In this document: piece after piece, positions 26,001 to 41,000 of the stretch
Numbering within the stretch: the first letter of the stretch is position 1
Layout: each line of letters starts with the position of its first letter
NCBI RefSeq assembly: GCF_031877795.1
Contig: NC_133971.1
Location: 7,644,784-7,708,783 of the forward strand
DNA: 64,000 nt
DNA from: Strix aluco
Lineage: Eukaryota > Chordata > Aves > Strigiformes > Strigidae
Direction of reading: 5' to 3'
The notes under the pieces: model-generated
Told to the model about the DNA's origin: nothing
The model's database searches: none
Seen by the model: only the letters and a program-made list of their open reading frames with translations
Translations under genes and position numbers: made by a program

Positions 26001-29000
26001 GGGGTTGGGAACTTGTGAGGAGAATTATGAGAAGGACACCTATGGGAACATTGAGGTTGGAAGGAAAGGAGGAAGGAAGGACGTCTGGAAGGAAGGAGGA
26101 GGAAGGGTGGGAGATGTGCTGGAGCAGAGACCCCTTTGCAGCCCATGGTGAGAGGGCAGAGCCCTGCTCTGCCACTCATGGACATCCATGGTGGAGCAGA
26201 TGCCGACCTGCAGCCCATGGAGGAGGTAACTGTGCCCAAAGGATGCTTGGACTCTGTGGGAAGAAGCCCCCGCTGTGCAGCACTGGGAGGACTGCAACAT
26301 GCAGGGGTGACCCACGCTGGAGCAGCCCGGGAAAGGCTGCAGCCTGTGGGAAGAACTCACGCCGGAGAAAATTCATGGAGGACTGTCTCCCGTGAGAGGG
26401 GAGCCATGTGGAGCAGGGGGAAGAATGCAGAAGAGTGCTTCCCCTGCCTTGGAGGAAGAAGTGGCGAACTGACTGCACTCCCCATCTGCTGACCCTGCGC
26501 CGTTGGGGGAGGAGGTGGAGGTATTGGGAACAAAACTGAGCCCAGGGAAGAAGGGGTGGGGTGGAGGTGTCTTGTCCCACTCTGTCTGTTAAGTGTTGTT
26601 GTGGTTAGTGATTTGAATGAAAGTGATGTTCTTTTTTCTTCCCCTAACAAGCGTGTCTTTTGCCCATGACTGTAATGGGCGAGCCACCCCCTCCCTGCCC
26701 TTATCTCCATTCCTGAGTCTTTTTCCTTCATTTTCTCCTTCCCAGCACTGGCGGGGAAGGGGTGAGTGAACAGCTGCATGGTGCTCAGTTGCCCTCTGGG
26801 CTCAAATCACGACAGTAATACCAACCCAAAGTAACAAAATAAGGTGTTCTAACCCTAATTTAAACAGTCCTGCTTATGCAGAAGTTTAAAGGTCTTTTAT
26901 TTCATGGCATTAATTAAACAAGAATTCCTGTCTGTAAGCTACCCAAGGAACTTGACATGGTGTCAACACAAAGGAAGGTGCAAGGATGGTCTTGTTAGGA
27001 TGTCATGACACAACAGGCTATCATCAGCTTCTTGTGAGCTTAGCAGAGTAGATGGCTCATTACTGAGACAGAAGTTCCTCAAAGTATTATAGTGAGTGGT
27101 CTTGTTCCTTTACTGGGCAGCATTTTTTCCTGCTGCATAGACTGAACCCATGGCTGTGAGCCGTTCTGCAGCAAAATGTTCCAATACAGGTATTTTAATG
27201 AATGAAACTTAACACTTGTTCTGTTTTATAGCTAATAAACCACTCAGTAATCCTTCAAAACTATGTACTCTGGAGAAAACCAAAACCCTGTGAATTCTAG
27301 GATACATGATTCCCTAACTATTTCACATGCTATAGTTAACATACTAAATTATTAGAAACGTATTTACCTCAGTATATTTGCAGTAGCTTTCCTTTCTTGT
27401 GGCAGAAGGTCAGGGTCTCTCAAAACTTCTTCCAGCAAATTTAACACATTCATTTTCAGCTCATTGTTCAACTCAAAATCCTAAAAAGGAAAACAATTTT
27501 ACTTTCTTTTGTCTTGACAAAGTTGATCAAATAACTAAAAGGATATACTCTTTTGAGTTTTGCCTTTTTTTTTTTTATTTAGAGAAACTTGGAAAACTGT
27601 TGTAGTGAACAGGCCACAAAAGTAGGAGCCCTCAGAGGCTGTAACTTATCTCCATTTCTGACCTTTATCTTCTGTGTGGAAATGGGCAAATCACTTAACC
27701 TTTCTCTTCTGAAGTAAGAATCGCATCTCACCAACACTCACAAAATGCCTTACTCTCTCTTCTCCTTCTTCTCTCCTCTCTATTCTCCTATAGTCATATT
27801 TATGACTATAAAAGCAGAAAAACAGTTTAATTGCAATACTGAGACCACTGCCTAGGGAGGCTGGACACTGGGTTTTTTTTTTTTACTGTTTTCTTGAGTT
27901 TCTCTGTTTATCTGCCTCCCACTCTGGTACTTCTTATCTCATACTCACCGTTTTGGAAAGGTCTGGTTTTTGTTCCACATAGTGGAATACTCAACCTAAT
28001 AAGCTCAATAAATCAGACTGGTGCTCTCTGGAACTGCACTTAAGAGCTTTGGCATTTTAATTACTTCTGAGGCAGACTGATATCTGACACAGGACTGCAA
28101 TTCAAAAACAGGAACACGCAATAACCATTTCTGTTGATCTCTGATATTGGAGAAGATCAATAAAACATACAAGCTTTAAGGTGGGAACTTGCAAGCAAGT
28201 CTTGGAGTAGTCTTCAAAAATGCTTCTATTTAGCTCAAAGCTAGCATTTTGATAAGAAAACTAAATGCAAAACCTTCAGTCATCTAGTGCATCATAGATC
28301 TTCCTTGATAACCCACAGTTACTTGCAAGCAGGACCGTGTTTGTGCCAAGCCCCTGCCTGTTTCCATGGGAACGAAAGCTACAAAGTTACTGAAAATGGG
28401 AAATATTTGGCACCTCTGTGCAAGAGCTGTGTATTTCATTTTTCCAAAGAACCAGCTATAACCCCTTCTGTGGTGACAAGCTCCTAAATCAACGATTTCT
28501 GGAGATGTGTACCGTGGGAGAACCACCCCTGGTGAAGACACACATCCCCACACCATGGCCTGCACTTGAGGGGATGTGGAGCATCAGAGCACATTCAAAG
28601 TCAAAAAGAAAAGTGATGCTTAGTTTGGAAAAGGGCTGAAATACTTAAGATGAGAGGAGAATGCATGTTCATTAAAAAAGGAGGTGTCACAGCCACACTT
28701 ACAGCACTTTTTGAGAAAAACTGGTGCTCAAAATGTCATATCTCAGAAATACCCTGCTGTTGCCTGCCAGCAATGCCCTGGGCATTTCCCTCCTGTTACA
28801 AGCATCTCCTTTCCATTCTTCAAAAGTCTTGGCCACAGCTAGTTCATACTTTGAAATCAGTTAGTATTTGTGCCTTAGTTTCTTGTGAAGTTTGTCCCTA
28901 TTAGAGGATGTTGGAGAACAGGATGCCACGCAGTATTAGGCTTTGGATATACCTCAAAGCCGAGTAAAAAATAGTTCTGGGTACCGCATTGTGTTTGTTT

Positions 29001-32000
29001 TATAAAATTGTCCACAATGCCTCCTTTAGGAACTGCTTTAGCCTGTTTGCAAAAGAAGACAGAGATATTTATTTATTTATTTATTATGGGTATAGAGATG
29101 GCACTAATTAGTGAAAGCATGAGGGATGTAACTAAACTACAAAGAGTATTGCTCGCTTCAGTGATTTTTAAAAGAAAGCCATTTGGAATATGAAACTATC
29201 AAAATTTAGCTAAAGGAGAAACCTTGAGTCTGCACAAGCTTAAGCAACCAGTGTAATTAGTATTGTCTGTCCTATAGCTTGACAGTGGACACTGTATAAA
29301 AGAACTTGGGTATCTTTTCTAGTTGTGCTACAAAAATATTATAGAAGAACTGAAAAGGTATCCAAGAGCTGATAAATCTAACATCCCCATTTAGCACGTT
29401 GGGTAGAATTCTCTATCTGTCACTGTAAATGGGCAGATCACAACACCATAAGTATTTTATCTCCAAGTATGTTTTTCAAACCATAATTGATTGATTATCT
29501 TCATTACATGGTATTTTTTCTCAAGAAGTCTTGCTTTATTGCAGCTAGATTTATGACCAAAAAAAGTCTAGATTTTTAAGTTACTTCCTTTATGAATAGG
29601 ATGGGGAATGAATATCACACTCAGCAAAAACAAAACAGCATATCAGTATAGCCAGCCCAAGCTATCGTGGGTGATAGGGACAGAGGATGCACTGGTTTGT
29701 GTGATTCCTTCAGTCCCAGCCGCTGTCACACCTCCATGCCAGCCTGACCACAAGTAGAAGATGCCACTTCACAGTACAGCCTTCCCACAGGACAGACCTG
29801 GCCCTATGTCCATGCAATTTCTGCAGCTGTTGTCTTACTTCCCAAAATGTCTTTTTTGTGCCTTGGTGGTATTCTTTTTAATAGCAATGTGCCAGCAGCT
29901 TCTTATAATGTGAGGAGGAAAAAAATGAAAAAAGGTGAGATTCAGAAGAAAACTTGACAGCTAATCTATTCTTCCACTGAAGTTCATGATCTACAGGGTA
30001 CTGAGATACCAGTGTGATGTGCAATATATAAAAAATCTAGGGAAATCATTGAAGTTGAACATGTATATATACTTTATGTAGAAAGGTTAACATGAGAATT
30101 ATACAAACACCAAAATCCTTAGCAACCAATTCCAAATTTATAGATAAATAACTATAAATGCATGCATATTATATCTACATGTATTATGGGCATTATATAT
30201 GAATATATATTAATATATTACACATGTATATTATATCTATTTATTTCACTGGCACACATACATCTACATATAGCTATACATAGGTCTAGATATATTGTAT
30301 ACATGTATATCACATCTCCATATATAATTTTAGATCACTTTTGCAACATTTTTATCTGTCATATCACCTGTTAATATATTTCACTATTTCTGCCAGCCAG
30401 CAGAAGGACTCCAGACAAGACCCTGCCACCATCCTCAGCAGTAAAGGCTGGCAAGCCTAAGTAAACCCGCTATACTGGTTTACATTTAAACTGCTGCATG
30501 TGTTAGACTACCCCAATGCTCAAAGAGACTTTTAGTTGAAATTTGCATATCACAGAAGGAGTTCAGTCGGTCAGACGAGAACCACTCAATTTTCCAGCAG
30601 GCACATTTCAATTTGACAGTGGTCTAATCCTTCATGAGAGGGCACATACCTCTAATACATTTTAGAGTCCATAGTAGCCTAAAGATTTGTGGGTCTTACT
30701 CAGATTTTCATTTGACTTAAGCAGAGAAATTAACTAAGATTTCCAAGCAAAATTTCGACTTTTATTTTTAAATCCATACTGTCGGTAATGGGAAAAGATA
30801 TTTCTTCCCAATTTACTTAATATTTATACTGCAAAACCACTTATGAAATATGCAGATATAGGAAAAATGACAGTTCAGCTGATGAGTTAAGTAGGAGGTC
30901 TGCCCTGGAGTCACCTAGGATAAGAATAGGATGTATGAAGTTCCCAACCAATCAAAAGCACGTGCACCATGATCAGCATCACCTAATGAAATTTCCAGCA
31001 GCAGAAGACTGCAGTAACAGAGAAGTGTATTAATTTTGCTGTCACCCACCTGCACTATGAAAGCAGAAGTCTCCTTTGTAACTACAGAGCACCAAAGTCA
31101 GCATGACTACATTTTAAGTAGACTCATAACCAGCCTGTTCATCTCTACCATGCACAGGATTAGACATCAGTGTTGTCTTTACAAGCAAAATGTACAAGCA
31201 CATTCCCTTTCCAGGAGGAGCCAGGAAAGCTGTACTACAGTATGAGAAGTGCTTCAGAAGCAACCTATTCCAGCTGACTTTAAAAACAAAACAAAACAAA
31301 ACAAAACAAAACACAAACAAACAAAAAAAAAAACAAGAAAAAAGAGGGGGTGATGGCCAGAATAAAAGAGACTGCACCAGAGACAAGGAGAAAGCAAGAA
31401 AAATAGAAGTTAGCTATGCTGGTGAGGTACAGCTAGAAATATGTAGATTTACTATCGGTGGTTTATACAGAGAATATAATTTTCAAATTTTGACATGGGC
31501 TTAGTGAAACTCCAAAAGCTTTTCCTCCCCTCTGTCTTTAAATCTTCCTAAGTGAGAGGAAACATTCCTCATTTAAACAATGTGGGGAAACATTGACTAA
31601 CTCAGACAAATAAAAGGGAGCTAATACCCGAGAACCTCATTTATATTTGAGTATGTCAGTGATAAGGCCTACAGAAAACACTGCAGAGAGGGAAAGAAGG
31701 GGCAGATGGGGAGAGAAATCTACTGAAAAACTGTTTACAAGGAATTTGGAATATTTTGAAATAGATGGGTTTTGCCCTACAATTTTAGTATATCTGGCTC
31801 TCATGCCAAAGTGTAAACAGATAATTATTTCAGTGGCATCAGTGGAGTGGCTCTTAATCTTGTACACAGCAGATCAAACTCTACCAGAGTTAACTGAAAT
31901 TACTCCAGCGTCACAGTCCTCTAAAACACTATTTGATTTTCCAGCATAAAAGCACACTTCAACTATCACATACAGTTGTGCTGAGGGAAATGTTTATAAA

Positions 32001-35000
32001 TTCACCTGCAACAATACATTTACACATGTGGAAGGAATTGATAAAGGGTATTATAACTGGCTATCAGGAAAATTCATCCATGAACTTGAAGTAAGCCTGG
32101 CAAGCAAAGGACAACAGCTTTGTCTTCCAGTTAGTTTCAAGTGCAAAGAGACAGTCGTCATTTGCGGAAGAGTGACAGTCCTGATTCTACAGTGTCAGTG
32201 TTAGCCTGTCACTCCTGATGCAATATAATCAGGTTAAAAGTACAAGCTATGTTAATAGCATGACTGAGTAATTCTCAGCACATACAATACGAACATCTCC
32301 TTATCCAAGCACTGTGTAACCCTGTAGTACAAAGAAAACCTGAAAGAAGAATCTAGCCATTACCTACTGTCCGATTAAAGTGTTCAGGACAGATAAGAAA
32401 TGTGACATCCCTGCCTCTAAATCCTGGAATGTAGTACATTCAAGAGCTTTGCAGAAAGACCTCAGTGAACAAGGACCTGTCAAGCCTCAGCAGAAGTGAG
32501 TGCAGAGTACGGCTAATTAGTTTGACTGACTGCAAGCTTGGCTACCATTCTGGGAGTGACTCACGTTCCCTGAAGGGTCATGGTATAGCAAGCCCTTACA
32601 CTTCTGTGATGATTGGACAGAGCATAGCAGCAATTAAGTGCATCACTATTCAATGCATCACTGTATTCTGCAAAGGGCATAAGTTTATGCAAACTGGATT
32701 TCTTCACTAAGTGACCAATGGCATGCTGGAAGGCTCACTCAGGGTTCCCTTGCTCTGCCTCTCTCTGTTTCTTCAGTTCACAATTTGTACTATGACATCT
32801 GTTTATTTCAGAAAGAAGCCTAAAAATTTCTTTGCTGTTTCAAGGCAGAGGCTGCAGATCCTAAGGGTTTAATTGAAATGTAGTTAAAATACAGCATATC
32901 TTGCTATCATACAGTAAGTGTGGCATAAGTGTAATTTGTTCATATTTCTACAATAAACTTACTGTAACTCTACCAGGCATCATATTCAACACTTTATGCC
33001 TTTAAACATGAGCTAAGTGGGGCTCATATACAGGAATTTTTATCTCATTTTTTATTCTAATGTACAAAATGGAATTGGCCAATTCGTGCGCACTAAAACT
33101 ATTTTTAACTAACTGAAATCATCTTTGCTTGGACAATTCTCTGTATACAGGTGTCCTCCATAATCCCTATCAATAACTATATCTACAAAACCTTTTGTTA
33201 AAAACCCAACACTACTTTGTTGGTATGAGCAAGAAAATGACTCGCAGTAGATTATCTCACAGCTGGAGCAAGACAGGTATCAGGCATGAGAACATGACCT
33301 ATACTTTCAAAATTCAAGCCATGGTCTGCTTCCCAGGTCTTGTGGTAACTTCATAATTCACTGACACTGTCTGGCAGCCCATCTAGTTTGTAACAGAGTT
33401 AAGATTTGCCAATTCATTCCAGCTGAGATCTTCAAAGAAGCCAACAGGAACAAGCACCCAGCTGTCATTCAAAACTGGGAAGTCTGGAGAAGCCAGCCTC
33501 TCTTTCTTCATCAGCAGATGCGAAAGCTTTCTCCTTGGACAAGCTCCATTTCAATCTGCTTGCCACAGAAGCAGAAAAAGCTTGATTTTGTAACACGAAG
33601 TGTTTAGATAAAAGACAAGAAAGTATTGTTAAACAAAGAAAATGAGGCTGCAAAACCTCCCTAGAATAATGAAAATCATACTATACTTTCTTCTCTTGGC
33701 CTCCTTTTCCCTTCCTATTTTTCCATCTCTGCAGGAGTCAGTGGGAGTTTTATCCTCACAAGCCCTCTCTCTTCCCATCAACACTCTTGACTTCACAATG
33801 ACTGACTGCCTCGCCATTTGTGTTTTCATTGTTTACAACGTGAGAATCCTACGCTGTTCCTCTCAATTACATTTTAAAAATGAAATGTAAACATGAACAT
33901 TCTGCTGTTATTTTGGGCAAAAAGAAAGCTTTGTTGGCTTGTAGGTGGCTGAATGAAAAGAGGAGGGATAGGGAATGAAAAGAACAAAAATGTAAATAAA
34001 AAACCCTAGAAAATCTAAACGAGCCATCTTTCACACTGTGCTGGTTTTGGCTGATGAACAATGCAGGTTTGATTCCTCTTGATCAGTGTGGTAAAAACAA
34101 AAAGTGTATGTCACATTATGTGAGGATGTTTTTACCCAAATTTTTATCTGTGCCTTGGGAGCTGCTGGGGACATTAATTAGTTCCTTCTGTCCTCCTGAA
34201 AGGTCTGCAGATCCAACATTAACACTGTATATTTACTTGGAATTTAAGTGAGGCTCCTACAGTGTATGACCCAAGTTTTAAAAATAATGAATCCTTTTCC
34301 TAAGCCTTGTTTAGTATGATTTCAAGATAACAAAACCATTTAATGAAATCACATCCTCACCAAATAGGTTGAATTATTTATTTTAATGATTTTGTTGCCT
34401 GGCCACAGATGAGTTTACATATTAAATACTGTCCATACTCAGATAAATTTTTTGAAATTTTTAAAAGTACATGTTTAAAAAAAACAACCCTAAACCATGG
34501 TTTTGACACAGTTGCAAGATACTGTAGGAAGCTAATTCATTCCATATCCCAGCAGAGGAAAGACCCTCCAAACCCTGGGCAAGGATTTACTAGAGAAAAG
34601 TGAGGTAACACAAGACTCTGAACCATTTGTTTGGATAATTTCTCTGTCCTTCAGCTCATGCACTAAACCTGACCCATGTTATTACATGCTTGAGAGCAGC
34701 ACACTGAAGCAAGCCAAAGGGATCCAGAGAGAGGAATGGAGAGTAGGTAATAACTAAATGGGATGATATATGTAAGAGCACTTTTAACAGATGGGTGTGC
34801 GTTAGCCTCTTTATGTTGCACACATTTTTGAACATAGCACACTCTCATGGGGCTGTGCAGCACCTCATGTGCTCTGAGCACTAGAGCGCAATAAATCAGT
34901 ACAATAATTTAGACAGACAAATGTAGAGAATTGACTGTCATTGGTGGATCAGAGAACACCAAAACAGTTAGCTATGCTGCAGAGCTATTGACATGCTGCA

Positions 35001-38000
35001 ACAATAAGCACGTCTGTAGTAGCACGTCTGTAGTAGCACCTTGCACCCTAAAAAAAGAACTAAAGAAAACCCCACAGTTTACCTATATGATGTCTTTGTT
35101 TGTCTTTGCATCTAGTAACAAGGAAATGACATTATGGCAGAAAAAATGTGCACAGTAGGTCTCCTTTTATAGTGGTGCAGGCTAGCAATGACCACAAGGA
35201 TGGCAGGCAGATCACAGGAAGAACACTCTACGAAGCAGTAAGAGAAGCTTCTCCCATGGAGGACAGAAATTGCCTACTTGGTGCTGGGAGTTTTTGCAGC
35301 AAAAGCAAATTCAAAGCCAAGTGGAGAGAAAACAGTATCAGCAAAGCATACAAAATTGACATTTATCTTCGCGAATATCAACTTATTTTGTTAACTTTTT
35401 TTAAAAAAAATAAAATCTGCACTTGGCTGCTGATGAAGGTGAAGGATGTCTCAAATGCACTAAGTGACCAGAGAATGATGCAAATACCTTAAAATGTAAT
35501 AAAGTTTCTGGCAGGTTTGTTGATCTCACAGAATTTTAATGCTTACATTGTTCTGTCATTTTGAAAATCTAATAAGCATTTCTTCACCAGACACTGGTGG
35601 CTAAGGGTTCTCTGGCTTGCAGTTTGTGTTGTTATTGTAAAATGAGGCTCTGAGCTACTGCTCTCCCAGGACTACACATCTTTACTGCCAACATTTCATA
35701 CTATTTGGCCAGAGAGTAATTCTTCACTTGTCTTCCTTAAAACAGTCCTGTCCCATATTTTTTTGGCAAAACCTACTCAGTCATTTCCGGTTTGCTTAGG
35801 TCTTTTGTCCTTTCTGTCTCCCTAGTCTCATGAGTAAACAACACAAAAAGCTGCTTACATGCTCTGTTGCTCTAGCATTCGGTACTTTCTGTGCCAAAGC
35901 CCTTGAATTTTAAAATATTTGCTATATTGGAATACTGGATTAAGAGAGCTAGAGAATTAAAATCTGCCACCCTTGCCATGGCAAAAATAAAAGTCAATGA
36001 AAGACTATGGCATCCAGGTAATAACTTCCACTTTGAAAATGCACAGTGTTGAACTGTTACTAATTATCTTTGTCCTCTTAATATTTTTAGAACAGTACCA
36101 ACTGTAAGCATAATGCAAAAGTAGGTGCAAAAAGTATTCACAGAACGGTTTGGGTTGTAAGGGACCTTAAAGATCATCTAGTTCCAACCCCCCTGCCATG
36201 GGCAGGGACACCTTCCACTAGACCAGGTTGCCCAAAGCCCCGTCCAACCTGGCCTTGAACCCTTCCAGGGAGTGGGCAGCCACAGCTTCTCTGAGCAACC
36301 TGTGCCAGGGCCTCACCAAGCTCACAGTAAACAATCTGTTCCTTACAGCTAATCCAAATCTACACTCTGTCAGTTTAAAACTGTTGCCCCTCATCCTATC
36401 CCTGCACTCCCTAATCAAGAGTCCCTCCCCATCTTTCCTGTAGCCCCTTTAAGTCCTGGGAGGCCACTAAAAGGTCTCCCCAGAGCCTTCTCTTCTCCAG
36501 GTTGGACACCCCCAACTCTCTCAGCCTGTCCTCACAGGGGAGATGCTCCAGCCCCCTGAGCATCTTTGTGGTCTCCTCTGGACCCACTTGAGCAGGTCCA
36601 TGTCCTTCTGATGTTGGTGCCCCCAGAGCTGGACACAACACTGCAGGGGGGGGTCTCACAAGAGCAGAGTAGAGGATCAGAATTCCCTCCCTCGACCTGC
36701 TGGCCACACTTCCCTTGATGCAGCCCAGGACACGGTTGGCTTTCTGGGTTGCGAGTGCACATTGCTCGCTCATAGTCAGTTTTCCATCCACTAATACCCC
36801 CAAGTCCTTCTCCCCAGGGCTGCTCTCAATCCACTCATCGCCCAGCCTGGATTTGTGCTTGGGATTGCCCGAACCCATGTGCATGACTTTGCACTTGGCC
36901 TTGTTGAACTCCATGAGGTTTGTATGGGCCCACCTCTCCAGTGTGTCCGGTCCCTCTGGATGGCACATCCCTTCCCTCCAGCAAATCAACTGCACCACTT
37001 GGCTTGGTGTCATTGGTGAACTTGTTGAGGGTACACTCAATCCCCCTGTCCGTGTCAACAACAAAGATGTTAAACAGCGCCAGTCCCAATACTGACCCCC
37101 GAGGAATGCCACTCGTCACTGCCCTCCCACTGGACATCGAACTGTTGACTGCAACTCTTTGAGTGCGACCATCCAGCCAATTCCTTATCCACTGAGTGGT
37201 CCATTTGTCAAATCCATCTCTCCAATTTAAGAGACGTGGATGTCATGCAGGACAATGTCAAATGCTTTGCACAAGTCCAGGTAGATGACATCAGTTGCTC
37301 TTTCCTTGTCAACCAATGTTGTAACCCTGTTGTAGAAGGCCATCAGATCTGGCAGGTGCGATTTGCCCTTACTGAAGCCATGCTGGCTGTCACCAATCGC
37401 ATCCTTATTTTCCATTTGCCTTAGCATAGTTTCCAGGAAGATATGCTCCATGATCTTGCCAGGCACAGAGGTGAAACTAACTGGCCTGTAGTTCCCTGGG
37501 TCCTCCTTTTTTCCCTTTTTAAAGATGGGGGTTATGTTTCCTCTTTTCCAGTCAGTGAGAACTTCACTGGACTGACACAACTTCTCAAATATGATGGACA
37601 GTGGCTTAGGCCCCTCATCCTCCAGTTCCCTCAGGACCTGCGATGCATCTCAGCAGGTCCCATGCACTTCTGTACATTCAGGTTCCTTAGATGGTCTTGA
37701 ATCTGATCTTCTCCTACAGTAGGTGGTTCTTCTTTCACCCAGTCTCTGCCTTTGCCTTCTTCAACCTGGGCGGTGTGGCTGGCGCCCTTGCCAGTGAAGA
37801 CTGAGGCAAAAAAGTTGTTGCGTATGTCAGCCTTCTCCATATTCCAGGTAATCAGATCTCCTATTTCCTTCTGGAGAAGGACCACATTTTCCCTAGACTT
37901 CCTTTTGTCACTAACACACCTATAGAAGCATTTCTGGTTGCCCTTGATGTTCCTGGCCAGATTAAATTCTATCAGGGCTTTAGCTTTCCTAACCTGTTCA

Positions 38001-41000
38001 CTGGCTACCCAGACAGTTTCTCTGTATTCCTCCCAGGCTACCTGTCCTTGCTTCCACCCTCTGTAGGCTTCCTTTTTATGTTTGAGCTTGTCCAGAAGCT
38101 CCTTGTCTATCCATGTAGGCCTTCTGGCGTTTTTGGCTGACTACCTCTTTGTTGAGATGCATTGCTCCTGAGCTTGGAGGTGGTGATCCTTGAATCACCT
38201 TTCTTGAGCCTCTCTTCCCTCCAGGGCTTTATTCCATGTTACTCTACCAAGCAGATCCCTGAAGAAGCCAAAGTCTGCCTTCAGGACAATACTATGTTTT
38301 TGCATACCATGGGTACTTTTGAAATGGAAGCAGAGGACGCTTGTATTATTGAGGAGAGAAAGTATATTTTTGTTAAATTGCTACAATGACAGAGTATGCT
38401 TGCCCTCTTCACAGTTACTCTGTGTTTATGATAGAGAATCGTCACAACTCAATCAGGGTCAGCTCTGAAACTTAAACTTGTCTAACTAGTTGTAGATGGT
38501 TGCTTAATGTAGACAAAAGTCTGACGACTCCTAACATTTTCACAGTCACATTAATTAACCATCTTTTAATTAGCGTCAAGGGTCAACTCAAGTCATAGCA
38601 GTTACTTAATATGAACTGTAGCAGGGACACAATAAGCATGTACAGTACACTACCATAACACAGATCAGTAATAACAGACTTCTGCCGTTTCCATTACAGC
38701 TCAAGATTTTGCCATGCAGTGATTTTCATTTAACAGGTAGTCAAAGAAAACTTGGTGTACATAGGTTGTTTCCAATAACTCTAAATGTTTAATCATTCCC
38801 ATGATACCAAGAGAGGTTTTATTAATATATTCTGGGCTGTTCAGCTTTTCAAACACAATCAATTTTCCCACTTACGCATTTCTTACTGACTTCACTCTCA
38901 AGCAAACTTAACCTCTACAAAAATTAAACTCATTAGATGCTAAAAAGGGAATTGAGTTTGACATAGGACAGCTTGACATTGCTGCAGTTAGCTGTGTAAT
39001 AAACCCTTTTTAGGTCAAGTATTCTTGATGTAGTGACAAAGTAGTCTATAATTGCTGTGAAGTACCATCTATGCAAGGCATACAAAACCCTTCATTTGCT
39101 TCCAAAGTGTTCTTACTCTTTCTCTTTCCCTTCCTCCTTCCTTCTTTCCTTCCCTCCTTCCTTCCTTCTTTCTCTCCATCTCTCTCTCTCTCTCTTTCCC
39201 TCTTTTGTTTCTTTCAATACGTTTTCTGGTAATCTTCTACATGCATGCTAAAATCTGCCAACATTTGTCTCACCTGGCAGCTTAAAGGACATTTCTATAT
39301 GAAATTCTACTAGCTACTCAGATTTCTTTTTTTCCCTCCTCTGCCAACACAGTTTTATGACTACATATCAGACCCACAGTCCTGTCATAACTGTAGAGAG
39401 ACCAACATGAAGGACTGGTGACTCTTTCCATATGCGATTCACAACAAATCGATCAGTATCTGTAGGCAAACACAAGTATTTTAACACACTCAAAATAACT
39501 GAATGCTGACAATCTGGAAAATTAATCCAACCTGCTCATTGTGTCTTTCAAGACATATTACAACAGTAAAGCACTCACATGCAATGTTACCAGGAATAAT
39601 GTTGTAACTGGATATTTTCAGGAGAGCTTTGCAAGGCTAGGTGAAGGATTCTTCACCTAACAGTGTGTTTTTACAAGTGAATTTTCCATATTACCTTTAC
39701 AGCATTGACTTTTTAGGCTGTTTGACCTCTGTAACACTATACAGCAGCACTGCCTAAAAATATTTTGTTGGGAGAAAACAGACATGTTACAGATGGAGAG
39801 AAGAAAGGAAAGTACCTGAGAGTGCTTGGAGACCCAGTGTCGCAAGACATTTAGGACACGATTCGTGGCTGCTCTGCGTATTATGAACTCTTTGTCACAC
39901 ATACGCTCAGAATTGTTAAACCCTGTGCAAAAAAACCACACACTAAAGTTAATGGAGGTAGCAAAAATTCAAATACAGTATGAATAACTGAAAGCTTATA
40001 GAACATTTATATGTAATAAAAGGAAAGACACCTATATAGACTTTCAAATATAACCATTTAGACTGCTGAAATTCTGCAAGATCAGTAAAATATAGCCTTG
40101 CCCATCATAACTAATATAGACACCTCCTTGAATCAGCATTCAGTTTAAGAAAGATTATTTGCCTGTTACTTTAACATTAAGAACTCCCTTCATTATGGAA
40201 GGAAGTAACAGTAAAATGCAGGACCATACCAAAAATGTACAGGGCCTGTAATCAAACAGATTAAAGAAGGAAAGTGAGTATGATTTAGAAAGGGGAAAGG
40301 TGTCAATTTCAGAAGTGGTAAAGAAATAGGGGAGGATAGTAGTTTAAACACAGAGGAGATGAAGATCAACACAAGAAATGTTCCTTCATAAGGGCAGTAT
40401 TGTACAGGTTCTACTAGTAAACAGAGACTGTTCAGATAAGCTATTTGGTTTTTTACCACTGTGGTGACAATAAAGTGGGAAGGTATACAGAAAACACATT
40501 TACAATCCTAGCTGCCTGAAAACAAAGATTTGCCAAATGCAGCATTTCACCATACATCTTTGTAAAGACAACTTTTTTTTTTTTTGTTAGAAGTATTTAC
40601 TTCTGAAGAAATAGTTTTAAAAGCAAACAAGAAAGTTTCTTCCTACATTCACATTATTGCCTCTTTCTCTTCTCATTCTGTTGTAGCTCTATCATAAATA
40701 CAATCTGTATGACAAAATAATGATTACATTATTTTAATAATAATAAAATTATTACATTAAAACCTCAGATTTTTAAAAAAATTGGTAACTAATACAGGGA
40801 ACACCTGGAAACATCCTTCCACATAACCAGTACTTTACTACTTTTTGGCATAAAAGGTGTTCTAAAGCCTGTGTATTATTATAAATAGCAAAGACAGATT
40901 AAACTTCTATTTATTCTGTGAGAAGCTCATTGGAGGTATTCTTAGAGGCTAGTATTAGCTTTGCTCTATTTTTTTAAAGACAGCCAAAAAAATCCAAATT

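Larger units (their letters stand above)
18277..27367 (-). other. RASGRF2: RASGRF2 intron (9.1 kb)
   Basis: Donor gtaaat at 27367, acceptor tttttcag at 18277. It contains the solo LTR at 25808-26814 and a short (CT)n run at 20781-20797. The remaining sequence (18277-25807 and 26815-27367) is AT-rich, with no coding sequence or repeat family I can name. Confidence 0.85.
27481..39815 (-). other. RASGRF2: RASGRF2 intron (12.3 kb)
   Basis: Donor gtactt at 39815, acceptor tttttag at 27481. It carries CR1 copy B (about 36138-38285) and several simple repeats listed separately. The stretches 27481-29065, 29086-31281, 31347-36137 and 38286-39116 show nothing I can name, apart from very AT-rich sequence at about 30160-30320. 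Confidence 0.85.

Noticed and set aside
25838-26779. Overlapping open frames of 106-140 codons on both strands
   Set aside because: They lie inside the GC-rich, repetitive solo LTR, occur on both strands and in several frames at once, and show no retroviral or cellular domain.
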